Shown here one piece after another: positions 53,501-63,870 of a DNA stretch of 64,000 nt. How positions within the stretch are numbered: position 1 is the first letter of the stretch; each line of letters opens with the position of its first letter. The notes under the pieces are model-generated. The model was not told where the DNA came from. It ran no database searches and saw only the letters and a list, made by a program, of their open reading frames with translations. Source of the DNA: Paracyclopina nana (lineage: Eukaryota; Arthropoda; Copepoda; Cyclopoida; Cyclopettidae); assembly GCA_019096065.1 (NCBI GenBank), contig JAGUCH010000007.1, forward strand, positions 5,230,501 to 5,294,500, in the 5' to 3' direction. The position numbers and the translations under genes were made by a program.

Positions 53501-55349
53501 TTGAGCTGTCAATCCACATCATTTGATCTGAAAGATTCAAGAAAAGCATTGAGTTTTGTTCAAATTTTATAGCACCTTTTAGCAAGTCAGATTTCTGTCT
53601 TGTACCATCTGGTTTTTTGGAGGAGCTTTAAAAGGTAAAAGAGGAGCTGGTTTTGAGTTTGGCCGAATTATGGATTTATGTGAGGATTGTAAATAGCTGT
53701 TGACAGGTTTAGAGCACGCGCTCAAACTACTACTTGGCCAACTACTTGTCTTTTACAATAGCTTTGAGCACCGACATCTCCTGAGAGAGCTTTTTGTCAC
53801 ATCTCCAGGCTGATAAGGAACTTTTTTGCCTTCACCCTCTAAAATGAATCGACCAGCAGCTTTGACCTCATATTCGTCCGTCATTTGCATCTGAAAATCA
53901 TCGAATTGGAGAGTTGACTTTTGCTTGCAATTCGGCAGTTACAAATGTTGAGTTGTTTCTTCTGAAAACAGTTTTTGTTTTGGAGGCTGCTCAGAAAAAA
54001 GCAGGCTAACAAATGTCATGGGCCAAACGCTAGCGATAATTTTCAACATGAGACTGAAATTAATTTTGTCAGAATGCAAGTAAGGTTGTTTCGAGAAAAT
54101 TGGACTCACCTCAGCTTTAACGAGCTTTCTCTTCGTTTCAAATTGATGCACCGGCCTTCGCATTCGTGCAAGGTGAAAAAGGTTTGTTGTTGCGCGCTCG
54201 ACATTCAAAATCGACCCGGATGAAATTCTTTCGGGAAATTTTTACATTTTTCCCTTGTTTCTATCCGGAATCAACCGATCTTCTGCCATTTTGTGGCAAA
54301 CAAATTAGAAATGCGAGTCAAATCGGGCGAGAATTGAGTCGAGTTATAGACTTTTGACGCGCGACGATTTGACGAGTTATTGAGTCAGCTGCGCATTTTT
54401 CAAAAATCAAAACAATAAAAAAGATAAAAGGGACAAACCATTATTAGATTGATGCTCGTTGTCGATGTTTTAAGTTCGACGAATACTTTTAAAAATGTTT
54501 TTAGAGCCAAATTATTGATTTAAAAGGGGACAAAAGCCATTATAAGTGTGAAACTTTTTTAGTGCATTTCGATTTCACCTACAAGTTGTCAAGCTGAATT
54601 TCTCGAATCTCAATCAGAAGGATTGTCTCAGTTTCTCTAATTCACCGTTTCAAGTTTCAACACTTGAGCCCTTAATTTACAAAAAGCGTGCAGTAGTTCC
54701 TTTATGGGCTGTCATATTCTCTTAAAAGATGAGTTAATCTCTATGAGATGTGAGAAGCTGTCACGCAATTTTGCGGAACTAATAGCTCACGCAACCTTCA
54801 AAAGTCATCAGGTAAAAAGTCCATTTACTTTGTAAGTCGTAAGTAAGTGTGTCTTGACATTTTTTCAAGCTTTTATCTGGCACGAGCAGCCTCGAATTTC
54901 CTACTTTTGGATAATCTCAAAAGAATCTTTAGGTGAAAAATTGTCTAGGTAGATATTTTGTTTGTCCTGTCCTCCTTCTCAGTTCTTGGCTATTTTCCAC
55001 TTGGTGGGCACACAAGATTGGCAATTTTTGCTTGTTTATCCTGCCTCATTTCTGTGTAGATTTTTTTGGGCCCCACTGATGATGCACCTAATCCTTGTAA
55101 GCATTTTAGGCCATGCTTGCCCCCACTGTGATCTCAGCTCTCTCTAGCTAAGAGGAGGCCTGAGTTTTGTACAAGAAAGTGGCCTGCTAAAATTTGAAGT
55201 CTCAGTATCCTAAGTTGTGTGAAAGGGAGTGAAAGCAGTCTAAAATGATAGTGTGTCCTGTTCAAAGCTGAAATTGCTCAAGATTACAAAGAAGTATTTA
55301 ACTCCAATTTTGTGCTCAAAAGACATTATCAGGACTCTAGAAATAAGTG
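50546..55349. other. 4.8-kb interval without a supported gene
   Basis: AT-rich, stops in all frames, no long ORF with exon-like borders that I could support. May include 5' UTR exons or regulatory DNA of the calmodulin-like gene. Confidence 0.35.
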
Positions 55350-55800
55350 ATGGATCTGCTCTCTGACTTACAAAATGCAGAATTCAAAGAAGCATTTGAT
55401 GAATTTGACAAGGTATGAAATCATTGAGAATTTGCTAGAATGGCATAAAAAAGAAAGCTTTTGCTGCTGCAGTACTTTCTCTTTGTTCTGTTTCTTTGTT
55501 GTCTTTCCAAACAAATCAGGTGCTGAAACTATACAGCAATTACTTGAATCAAGGCAGTTTTTGTTCTGCCTATTGATTGTTCAGTTGAGAAAGCTAAGAT
55601 TGCATTGATCTTAGGATGGAAGTGGGACAATTTCCAACAAAGAGTTGCTTCAGGTTATGAGGTCAATAGGTCAAAATCCCACTGAGGATGAAATCCTTGA
55701 GATGGTCATGGAGTCAGATTTGAATGGTGATGGCACCATTGACTTTCAAGAGTTTCTGGAAATGATGAAGAGAAAAAGCTCAGAAACAGATCAAACTGAG
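55350..55800 (+). CDS. Calmodulin-like gene, shared N-lobe exons 1-2
   Basis: Exon 1 is 55350-55412 ([21 protein letters not shown], donor GTATGA) and exon 2 is 55615-55800 (62 codons, donor GTAAGG), both phase 0. Together they encode two canonical EF-hands: loop 1 [12 protein letters not shown], spanning the exon junction, and loop 2 [12 protein letters not shown], followed by a flexible linker [11 protein letters not shown] as in calmodulin. All calcium-binding positions (1,3,5,7,9,12) are acceptable. The N-terminal lead differs from calmodulin's, so this is a calmodulin-like protein, not calmodulin itself. Downstream lie four alternative C-lobe exons, each in phase 0 and each with its own stop; with any intact one, the protein is 148-149 residues, calmodulin length. 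Cytosolic calcium sensor by family. Confidence 0.88.
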
Positions 55801-56482
55801 GTAAGGCGCTTTGACAGCTCAGCATTTGCTACTCAGTCAATGAAATACTAGACATTTCCCAAAATGGAGCACATCAGTCTGTTTCCAAATCCAATTCTTT
55901 TTTAAGCAAAAATGTAAATATACCATAGTATTTGACCACCTCTGATTTCCTTTCTGGTTTGCTTTTATCTTTCTCCTTTTAATATATGTCTACTATTTTC
56001 TTGACTGTGATAAATTAGTTCAACAAAGCAGAGTTGATCTTCCCAAACACATTTTTGATTGGGCCAACTTCATGAGATATGCATTAACCAGCGTTAACAT
56101 CAGCTGTAGCTAGTTTTAACTGACCCTCTTGATTCTCTGTATCTTTCAAAGTAACAAAGTGTTGATTTCTTCCTTCTGCTGAACTGATACCAAAAAGAAC
56201 TCATTCCAACCATGAATATTTGCTGCACTAAAAAGTATGCCAAAGAAGCTGACACAAAACAGCAACACTTGCACAAACAAACAGCTGATTCTAAAGCTAC
56301 ATCTTGCTCTAAAAATCTATATACTACAATTGTACCATAAAATTGAGTATGAGTAGTATAGTAAAAGTGAGAATTGGAGGGAAATGGATGATGAATGGTG
56401 CTGCTCTCATCTAGGCCAAACCAAAAGAGCTGATTGTTGTTTTCCTTTGTTTAACCTTCTGCTACAATTATATTATACAAAG

Positions 56483-56680
56483 GCCCTTCGTGAGGCTTTT
56501 CGCATGTTTGACAAAGACAATAGTGGTTACATTGAGGCCAAAGAAATCGCCATAGTGACCACCACTATGGGTCAAGCCCTAACCCAAGAAGAGCTGGAAA
56601 CATTCATGAAAATGGCTGATCTTGACGGAGACGGGAGACTGAATTACAACGAATTTGTCACAATTATGCTATCACAATAA
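56483..56680 (+). CDS. Calmodulin-like gene, alternative C-lobe exon A
   Basis: Acceptor ATTATACAAAG|GCC; 65 codons and stop TAA. EF-hand 3 loop DKDNSGYIEAKE and EF-hand 4 loop DLDGDGRLNYNE, both canonical. Ends FVTIMLSQ. Begins ALREAF, as exon B begins ALKEAF, so A and B form one pair. I see no AATAAA in the next ~350 bp, so the 3' end signal is unclear. Confidence 0.85.
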   Translation, partial: ALREAFRMFDKDNSGYIEAKEIAIVTTTMGQALTQEELETFMKMADLDGDGRLNYNEFVTIMLSQ

Positions 56681-56950
56681 CAGCAACTATAGCTAGAGCA
56701 GATTGAGTAGTAAGTCCAAATCTGTGTCCATAGTGTACATCAAAAGCTCTGCTGAGTGTGCGTTGTGCTGACGGCGTTACCACCGAGCGGCCCGCTTCTC
56801 TTTTGGGGTAACGCCTTCAATGAAAAGGAGCTACCAGATTATAGCAGTGTTGTTGCATCCAACTAAAAAATGGCTCCAGTATAATGAGCCCGATATGGTG
56901 TAAAATGTGTTTGGAACGTTTTATTTCCTTCCCCAATTTAGAGATAGATG

Positions 56951-56984
56951 ATATATATATATATATATATATATTTTAAAGTAG
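56951..56984. repeat. (AT)n microsatellite
   Basis: About 12 AT units between exons A and B of the calmodulin-like gene. Confidence 0.9.
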
Positions 56985-57033
56985 ATTTTAGCTTTGGCTG
57001 CTGCAATCAAACGAATTCCTCCTTCTTTTAAAG

Positions 57034-57231
57034 GCGCTAAAAGAAGCCTTCAAGATTTTTGACAAAAACAGAAATGGCTACATTGAAGCCAAAGAGCTGA
57101 AGTCAGTGACAACCACGCTGGGCCAGACTTTGACTGAAGAAGAGTTCAACGAGTTTTGGCGGGAAGCTGACAAGAATCACGATGGCAAATTGGACTATGA
57201 AGAATTCATCAAAATGATGACTCAGTATTGA
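57034..57231 (+). CDS. Calmodulin-like gene, alternative C-lobe exon B
   Basis: Acceptor CCTTCTTTTAAAG|GCG; 65 codons and stop TGA. Loops DKNRNGYIEAKE and DKNHDGKLDYEE. The basic Arg and His in the loops and the WREADKN segment set it apart from A and D, suggesting different calcium affinity or targets. Ends FIKMMTQY. No AATAAA is evident before exon C. Confidence 0.85.
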   Translation, partial: ALKEAFKIFDKNRNGYIEAKELKSVTTTLGQTLTEEEFNEFWREADKNHDGKLDYEEFIKMMTQY

Positions 57232-57483
57232 TCAAAAGCAATGTCTTGGTTGTTATGTGATATCTAACTTCTCTCAACTACTCTTACTATACTACAACAA
57301 GATATGGACATTCTCTGGCTTTCTAATCAGCTGCTGATGCCCCCTTTTCACAATTACAATTACCACGTGGCAGCTAGCCCTCCCTGCTTCTTTTTTCACG
57401 ATTTAAGTGACATTTGGCTGCTGCTGCTGCATGATTTTTTGCGTTCGAGGCAATTTAGCTAAACGACTGCTTGAAATCTTCAG

Positions 57484-57680
57484 GAATTGAGACAAGCATT
57501 CAGAATGTTTGATCGAAACAAAGATGGCTACGTGGATGCCAAAGAGTTGAAAAAGTCACCACAACTTTGGGGCAGAGGCTGACAAATGAGGAGGTTGATG
57601 CTTTTATGGCAGAGGCTGACCTCGATGGTGATGGGAAGCTCAACTACGAAGAGTTTGTCAAAATGATGATGAGCCAGTGA
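57484..57680 (+). pseudogene. Calmodulin-like gene, C-lobe exon C (frameshifted)
   Basis: Acceptor AAATCTTCAG|GAA. Encodes [20 protein letters not shown] with an intact EF-hand 3 loop ([12 protein letters not shown]), then loses one base relative to exon D after A57550-57554 (AAAAAGTC versus AAAAAGGTC). The frame ends at a TGA nine codons on, so EF-hand 4 is lost, although its sequence (loop [12 protein letters not shown]) persists in the next frame to 57680. AATAAA follows at 57699-57704 and 57877-57882. Either a dead exon, a truncated isoform, or an assembly indel. Confidence 0.8.
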
Positions 57681-58040
57681 ATGACTTGAAAAAAAACAAA
57701 TAAAAGAAACAAAAAGTCCTGGGACTTTACTTTATCGCTCTCTGTGCTTGACAGTTGTCCCTCGTCAGCTGATTTGACTGTTGTCTATTGTTTTCTTTTC
57801 TACTTTATTTGTCCTTTTGTAAAGAAAAAGTCCTGGGAAAGTAATTTACCACTTGTCATCGTTAGCCGTTTGCATTAATAAAAACGATCCATTCAACTAA
57901 ACATGTATATGTATGCTACATATCTATGAGTTTGCTAGCTGTTGTGTGCCCCCTTTACTATTAACCACTTTCCAGCCCCTGGGCAATTCACTTTACAACT
58001 TGTTTTGTGGCTGTACACAGTTTGAAATTGTTCGCTTCAG

Positions 58041-58241
58041 GAATTGAAAATGGCATTCAGAATGTTTGATCAGAACAAAGATGGCTACGTGGATGCCAAA
58101 GAGTTGAAAAAGGTCACCACAACTCTGGGAGAGCGGCTGACGAATGAGGAAATTGATGCTTTCATGGCAGAGGCTGACCTCGACGGAAATGGAAAGCTCA
58201 ACTACGAAGAGTTTGTCAAAATGATGCTCAGCCAGGAGTAA
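58041..58241 (+). CDS. Calmodulin-like gene, alternative C-lobe exon D
   Basis: Acceptor TTCGCTTCAG|GAA; 66 codons and stop TAA. Loops [12 protein letters not shown] and DLDGNGKLNYEE; ends FVKMMLSQE. Very close to exon C, so C and D are a recent tandem pair. AATAAA at 58294-58299 and 58335-58340 gives it a clear 3' end. Closest of the four to calmodulin's C-lobe (FRMFDQNKDGY...NYEEFVKMM). Confidence 0.88.
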   Translation, partial: ELKMAFRMFDQNKDGYVDAKELKKVTTTLGERLTNEEIDAFMAEADLDGNGKLNYEEFVKMMLSQE

Positions 58242-58458
58242 ATCGATTGAACAAAAATACACGCTCATATATTTTATTTATACCCTGACTTTAAATAAAA
58301 ACGCTCCATTTTAGATATCAATCCTCGTGCCCTAAATAAAGTACCATTTTTTCATTTCTTCTTTTAAAGGCTTTTCAAAACATCATTTGGCCAAAATTGG
58401 CTTAACTGCAAATCAAAGCATCATTCTAATGAGACTATTTTTTACAGTGACATTTATA

Positions 58459-59236
58459 ATTTTATATGATGGAAAGCAATTTTCGCATGTATAATTCAGT
58501 TTACCAATTCGTCTCAGTTCATATTACTACACATATATAAAAGCTCTGACGTTTAACTTTATCAAGTGACACACATTATAAAGTATTTTATAAGGTGTGT
58601 TGCTCCTCTGTTACAATGATATTGTCCAAGAAGTAAATCCGATTGCAGAAAAAAGGAGAAAAATCCCATGTATGGGGATCGAACCCAGTACCCCAGGATT
58701 AGGAATCCAGCGCTCTACTGACTGAGCTACCATTACAGATAGAAAAATTGCTGTTAGAATTCCTTTTTATTCTTCTTCCACGCTGGGCTACGCTTAGTAG
58801 AAGAGTAGAGTCTTTGTCACAGATACCAGACAAAAATTTTTACAACAGATCTTTAAGCTACAACAAGTGCCAAATTCAAAATGCACAATCTTTACTTGAT
58901 TAACTACCGCTTTCAATTACTCTTGCCCTACTGAGGGCCTCTCAACCCAAGCCTTCAAAGTAATGGATCAGATGCTAAGTCAAGATTGCATGGTCTGGTA
59001 ACTTCATTTACATTTGAAAATTACTTTCCATCATATAAAATCGTATATATATGTAAACTAATTATAAAACAGGCTTACAAAATATCTGAGCTCATTTTGC
59101 AAAGTAAAAATCTCGTAGCATTACTTGGCACTCGCAAGCTCGAGCCCGCAAAAATGCCACTCGATTTTCACTTTACAAAATTTGCTCAGCTATTTTATTA
59201 GCTTGTTTTATAAATTGTTTACATATATAAATAGAT
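58459..59236. repeat. Dispersed repeat, copy 2 (uninterrupted)
   Basis: Matches 17087-18870 without the nested transposon. Same start TTATATGATGGAAAGCAATT and same end. Contains a tRNA-like stretch at about 58677-58738. Confidence 0.8.
58677..58738 (-). other. tRNA-derived segment (not a functional tRNA)
   Basis: Minus strand has a D-arm/A-box TAGCTCAGTCAGTAGAGCG, an anticodon-arm-like CTGGATTCCTAATCCTG (loop TTCCTAA, CCT if read as anticodon) and a B box GGGTTCGATCCCC. The flanking 7-bp acceptor does not pair, and a diverged version occurs in the other repeat copy, so this is SINE-like rather than a working tRNA gene. Confidence 0.6.
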
Positions 59237-59559
59237 ATTACTGTAGCTGAACGCTGCCAAAATTGTGCACTTTCGGAACTTTTAAGCTCAGACTCGATAT
59301 TTCGCTTGAAAATCCTTTTGAATGATGATGAAATCTGGATCATCTCTTTTTTCTTGTTCTCACATTGAAGTCGACATCTTTTTATGAAACTTCCAGCTGC
59401 GCTGCAGCCAGTTTCGGACAAAGATGGTGTGGAACGTCACACTGTGAAAATATGCGTGTGGGTGGTCCACGGTGCACTGTGGGGGAAATCGGCAACAAAC
59501 CGACTTTGAAATCTAATCCGTGCAGCATAAAGCGAGCGCCGAACTCGCTTTTTTCCATG

Positions 59560-59578
59560 CAGCAGCAGCAGCAGCAGC
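59560..59578. repeat. (CAG)n run
   Basis: About six CAG units. No gene around it that I can support. Confidence 0.8.
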
Positions 59579-59931
59579 CCAAAAATATGAAAATATTAAT
59601 TTCGCTCCACGCTTTTGGGAAAACAAGACCGAAAAATTCCATTCAAAATGGGCTACATTTTAATCGCATACTTCTCTCGGCTCCTCTCAAGTATTCCATC
59701 AAAATGCGCAGAATTTTCGCGGTTTCTGCTGAGATCGCAACAGCGTAAAAGATCACTAAGCCGCTCGTCTATGGATTAGTTCTTAATTGTCATTTTTACA
59801 TTTCTACGCAAATAAAAAGTGTTATGTACTCTCATTTAAAAAATCTATTAGAAGCTGAAAAAGCTGCCAAATCAGCAAATCATTAGTTTTCTGATGACGA
59901 AGATCAATTTTCGCGATTAACCTAATTCTAA

Positions 59932-60129
59932 AGGCCCTTCTCACCTGCGGAAATATAAAATATGAATTGCAATATTTCGGACAAAACTTCCGCGAAAGCA
60001 ATTTTTCAGTTTTTATTGGCTTTTTCACATTTTTCGGCCAAAATTGGGCTAATTGTCAAAAGTTGAAAATCCAAGAAATTCGACTTTTTTCTCATTGACA
60101 TTTCTCATTTCTGCAGGTGAACGCGGCCT
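59932..60129. mobile_element. Fold-back MITE, GGTTCACC family
   Basis: Left AGGCCCTTCTCACCTGCGGA; right end reversed AGGCCGCGTTCACCTGCAGA. About 200 bp, no ORF. Confidence 0.65.
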
Positions 60130-60714
60130 AAAAAAAGGCAAAACTTGAACCAGGATTTCGGAGTTGTTGCTCAGTGCTCTTCTTCGAATGATGCTGATCA
60201 GATCGAATTTCGCTCTAAATCATCCGTGGCTGTTGGAGATGCTCTCTCATTTCATGGGAAAGTGAGCTTGCAAATTGGAATTTATTGCGTCAACGACTTC
60301 TTCTTCTTCGTCTCCTTCTTTTCAAGTAAAGAGCAATGCTGTTTGCAATGATGATGCTCATTTGTCACCAAATTCTTGACAAATATTCAAGAATATCTCT
60401 TCATGCTGAATTATGCTTGCCAAGGTTCGTTCAAATCCCCTCCAAAAACGAGGAAAATTCGCTAATTGAAATATTCTCCCACGAAACTTTCGTAGCATAT
60501 CGATCTACTTAAATTAAATAAATAGCATTTTTGGAGTTCATTTCCTCTGGGTTTTTTTTTGGTGAAATGAGCATGAGTTTTTGAGTACAAAGAAATTCCA
60601 TTCATTTGAGCTGAAATAAGAATTAGCAATTTTGAAATAGATAAAGGAAAAACATTCAAAGCTAGGTTTTCTTTAAGAAAGAAAGGCCCTTTTCATGGCC
60701 AGTATACTTAATTT

Positions 60715-61412
60715 AGGCCCGGTTCATCTACAAGCTACGGCCCACAGTGGATCAAACAGCCGATTTGACGCGCACGATAAATTCCGCTAAAACACAGATT
60801 TCTGATTTTAGCACTATTTTTCATCTTTTAATTTGTATGACTTCTAGACTTCCAAAAAGAGCACAAAATTAGTTCAAATTGACATATGAATATTCAGATT
60901 TTGCTCAGAAACAATAATTTTTGGGCTAAAGTTGGCTTGGGTGATTTCGATAGAACAGCAATTTTGCACAAATTGAGCCAAAATTGAGGCTTCCATAACT
61001 CTTGATTCCAAACGAGTCCAAATGAGTGACAAAGTCAGGGAAGTCAAACTAATACCATCAAATGATTATCCACCAGAATTGGCTGCGGTCACCTGCTCTC
61101 CCGGGTGCTAGCTAGGATGCAATGTTTTTAGCTTACGGCCAACAAGAAAAGGATGCTGCGTTGATTTCGCGACTTTTTCCGTGCGCGTGAAATCGTCAAA
61201 TAAACCCACTGTGCGGCCGATATTATGGCCTAATTTAATACTGAACAGAGTTAAGTGTAGGGTTTTTGGCTGAATATTTTTAACAAGCCTTAATTGAATA
61301 GTACAATTTCAAAGAAAAAGTGTCAAAAGGTTGTTTCTTCCCCACTCAAAATGGCAAATATCAGCGTAATTTTGCTCAAAATTAGACCATAATTTTGTAG
61401 GTAAACCGAGCC
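60715..61412. mobile_element. Possible longer GGTTCACC-family element
   Basis: Left AGGCCCGGTTCATCTAC; right end reversed AAGGCTCGGTTTACCTAC. 698 bp, so it may be two half-elements rather than one. No ORF. Confidence 0.4.
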
Positions 61413-61669
61413 TTAAAAATGACAAAAAGTAGCTAGTTTCAGCTCAAATCATACATTACAATCATGTTTAAACGTGATTCATTTCAGTCCAAAGAAAAAT
61501 TAAAGGCAAATTGTGGATAAAAAAGCGCCCGAAATAATTACACAACTTTGAAAAGTGATCGCTCATTGATGGGTGTAATGGCTCCGCAATGATTCAGCGT
61601 TATTACCAGGTGGTTACATATGTATGTCAAAGTGGCCGGAAATGTTGGCAAAGAACCGGTAGCCATGTC

Positions 61670-61830
61670 CGCCATTCGTCACGCCTCATCAGCCGGCGGC
61701 TTTTTTCATTGGTCCTCGTCCGCCGCGAGCGCCGCCGGCGCCGCCACTTTCTCCACCAATCAAAACGCGCCTCGCGCGCCCCACCAACCGTCGCCGCCAC
61801 AGCTCGGCTCCCAGCCCGAAAACTTCAGTT
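61670..61830 (+). promoter_or_regulatory. CpG-rich promoter-like segment
   Basis: GC-rich and CpG-rich against an AT-rich background, with ATTGG and CCAAT boxes about 50 bp apart, just upstream of the candidate first exon at 61865. No TATA seen. Confidence 0.35.
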
Positions 61831-61864
61831 TTCGCCCTGACTTGGAGCAGGCCAGGCATGTGAC

Positions 61865-61931
61865 ATGACTGTGACCAATTTCGGTGCTAATATGATGCGA
61901 CCGATGCCTTTTACCGGCTACCCTTTCCAAG
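61865..61931 (+). CDS. Candidate first coding exon, unrecognised gene
   Basis: ATG at 61865 opens 22 codons (MTVTNFGANMMRPMPFTGYP) to donor G|GTAAGA at 61932. It follows a CpG-rich stretch, unusual here, with ATTGG near 61707 and CCAAT near 61755, which look like promoter CCAAT boxes. An upstream frame (from 61620) stops just before and is probably 5' UTR. The next exon is not found in the window. Function unknown. Confidence 0.35.
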
Positions 61932-62009
61932 GTAAGAATTCAGGCAGGAAAACTACGGTGGAATTATGGCTAAAATGATCGGCCAAAGTTCACCTGCTTT
62001 TTACTACGC

Positions 62010-62188
62010 TATTAGGGCGTTCTCATATTGCATTTTAGTCTAACCAAAACTGATACTGGTTAGACCAAATTGACTTTTGTCCGGACAAAAGTCAGCATTC
62101 TTGTAGCGTTTAGTTTAACCAGAATCAGCGTGGTTTAACTAAAATCAGTTTTGGTTAGACCAAACTGCGATATGAGAACGCCCTATTA
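62010..62188. mobile_element. Fold-back MITE, GGGCG family, copy 3
   Basis: Element 62015-62183 (169 bp) with TATTA duplications on both sides. Ends GGGCGTTCTCATATTGCA and reversed GGGCGTTCTCATATCGCAGT; arms extend through TTTTGGTTAGAC. Interior unlike copies 1 and 2. Confidence 0.85.
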
Positions 62189-62203
62189 AATAGCTAAAAA
62201 TGG

Positions 62204-62312
62204 TCGTTCTCATGTTGCCAGGAATAGCAAAGCAAATGCTCAACATGTTGAGCGTTTGCTTTGCTATTTTTACCTTAGCTTAGCTTTTTCCGGCAACATA
62301 AGAACGGAGTAA
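62204..62312. repeat. Short fold-back element with 20-bp hairpin
   Basis: Ends CGTTCTCATGTTGCC / reversed CGTTCTTATGTTGCC. At its centre 62226-62245 and 62246-62265 form a 20-bp palindrome with one mismatch (AGCAAAGCAAATGCTCAACA). Confidence 0.7.
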
Positions 62313-62488
62313 TTGGGTGTTCACCTATGCCTCGTTTCCTTAAAATTTTGCGGCATCCTGAAATGAAATACTGAAGTTTTCGTACTTCTGATTAGTCAAA
62401 ACACTTCAAGAGGTGGGAAAAGTGGTCTGCTTAAGGAAGCTATCAAAAATGAGAAAATCAGGTGAAGACAGCATAAAGGCTCAAAATT

Positions 62489-62661
62489 AAGGCCTGGTTC
62501 ACCTGCGATATAATTTTCTTCGGATTCGGTCTTTTTGGTACCAAAAGCCATCCTGCTGCAGTATATAAATTCTCAGTTTCTCAGTATTTCGCTCCGATAT
62601 TATGCGTGAATTGGCTGATTTTTTAGTAATATTGCCAATAACTGACCCGGTGAACATGGCC
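62489..62661. mobile_element. Fold-back MITE, GGTTCACC family
   Basis: Left AAGGCCTGGTTCACCTGCG; right end reversed GGCCATGTTCACCGGGTC. Right half matches the element ending at 50545. Confidence 0.65.
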
Positions 62662-62674
62662 ACAATTTCGGCTG

Positions 62675-62921
62675 AAGGCTCGGTTCACCTGCATAATTGC
62701 GATGATAATACGCCAATTTTTTCTTTGAAAGTGTGCTATAACATTAATTCAAAACATTGGCAAAAAACCTGCAGTTTACTCTGTTCAGTAAAAAGGTATG
62801 CAATACTTTCGGCCGTAACTTTGAGCAAAATTACAATTATATTTATGTAAAATATCAAATTGTTCTATTTTATTGAGGTTAACTTATAATTTCGGCCGTA
62901 TTTCTGGGCGAACCGAGCCTT
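62675..62921. mobile_element. Fold-back MITE, GGTTCACC family
   Basis: Both ends read AAGGCTCGGTTC inward (left then ACCTGCAT, right then GCCCAGAA). 247 bp. It creates the ORF at 62602-62850, which is not a gene. Confidence 0.7.
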
Positions 62922-63207
62922 AGATTTTGTTCGCTCTTCTCCCGGTTTTATGCTGTGTTCTCCTACCAAGGAAATTTTTTCCTTCCGTTAAATTGCATTT
63001 TGGCATGGATCATCTGACCGTAATTCAGGCGATATTACCAGCGTTACATCAGCTTCAATTTGTTATTATGGGGTGAATTATAGTTGATCATCTGCTGACC
63101 ATAATACGAGGTGGATTATCAGCATAGCAACTTTTAAATTGCAATTCACCAAACCTCTAAAACTGATTTTAGCTATAAGCCAAAGGCGTAAAGTCGCCAG
63201 ATTCCAT

Positions 63208-63870
63208 GCGCCATCTAGCCCGGCAACTTTGCCCAGTATATTTGACATGGTATATCTGCTCAAATCCGAGTCCGCAAAAATCCGCTCCGTGAAAATCCCA
63301 TACGTGATTTTCCTCTCAGTAAAAATCCGCCATGCAAAAAGTTTTCTCTGCAAGTAAATTGCTAAAAACCTTTGGAAAATGCCTACATTCTGATTTCCAA
63401 CTTGAGCTTTCACCAAAAATAGCTCAGCAATTTGCTTCAGTTTAGCTTAGTTTTTCCAAAGATACCATTACTGGTTACCAGCTACACCTATTTGGCTCAA
63501 AGGCAATTAATAAGGTGGTTCTTGTGGACTATTGATTTGTATTACTTTTAAAGGTACTATTAAGGGTAACTATAAAAAAAACCTAACAGAAAAAACTGGG
63601 CAACTCTGTATCATCAAACTTTAGTTCATGACGTAAAAACGAAGTCGTTATAAATCTAAAAATATCAAATATGTTTAGCAAAAAAGTAACATTTATAATG
63701 ATTACTCGCCCTAAAAAAGTGACTGGACTGATTGAAATTAAAGTTGATTTTGAGCTCTACTCCCAAATGTCTCTTCTAAATTGTCGCTCGGAATTTTTCG
63801 GAAGGGATTTTTACGAAAGGGATTTTTACTGAACGGATTTTTGCGGATGCGGAATTGAACAGTACATTCT
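63208..63870. repeat. Fold-back repeat with AAAATCCG units
   Basis: TTTGACATGG and GTCCGCAAAAATCCG at 63240-63285 recur inverted at 63835-63885 (CGGATTTTTGCGGATGCGG, TTTGACATGG). Short AAAATCC units repeat inside. A GCGCCATCTA CTCF-like core lies at 63208-63217. Confidence 0.55.

Noticed and set aside
58677-58738. Functional tRNA-Arg(CCT)
   Set aside because: Acceptor strands do not pair and the sequence is part of a dispersed repeat.
62602-62850. 82-codon plus ORF
   Set aside because: It spans the ends of two fold-back elements.
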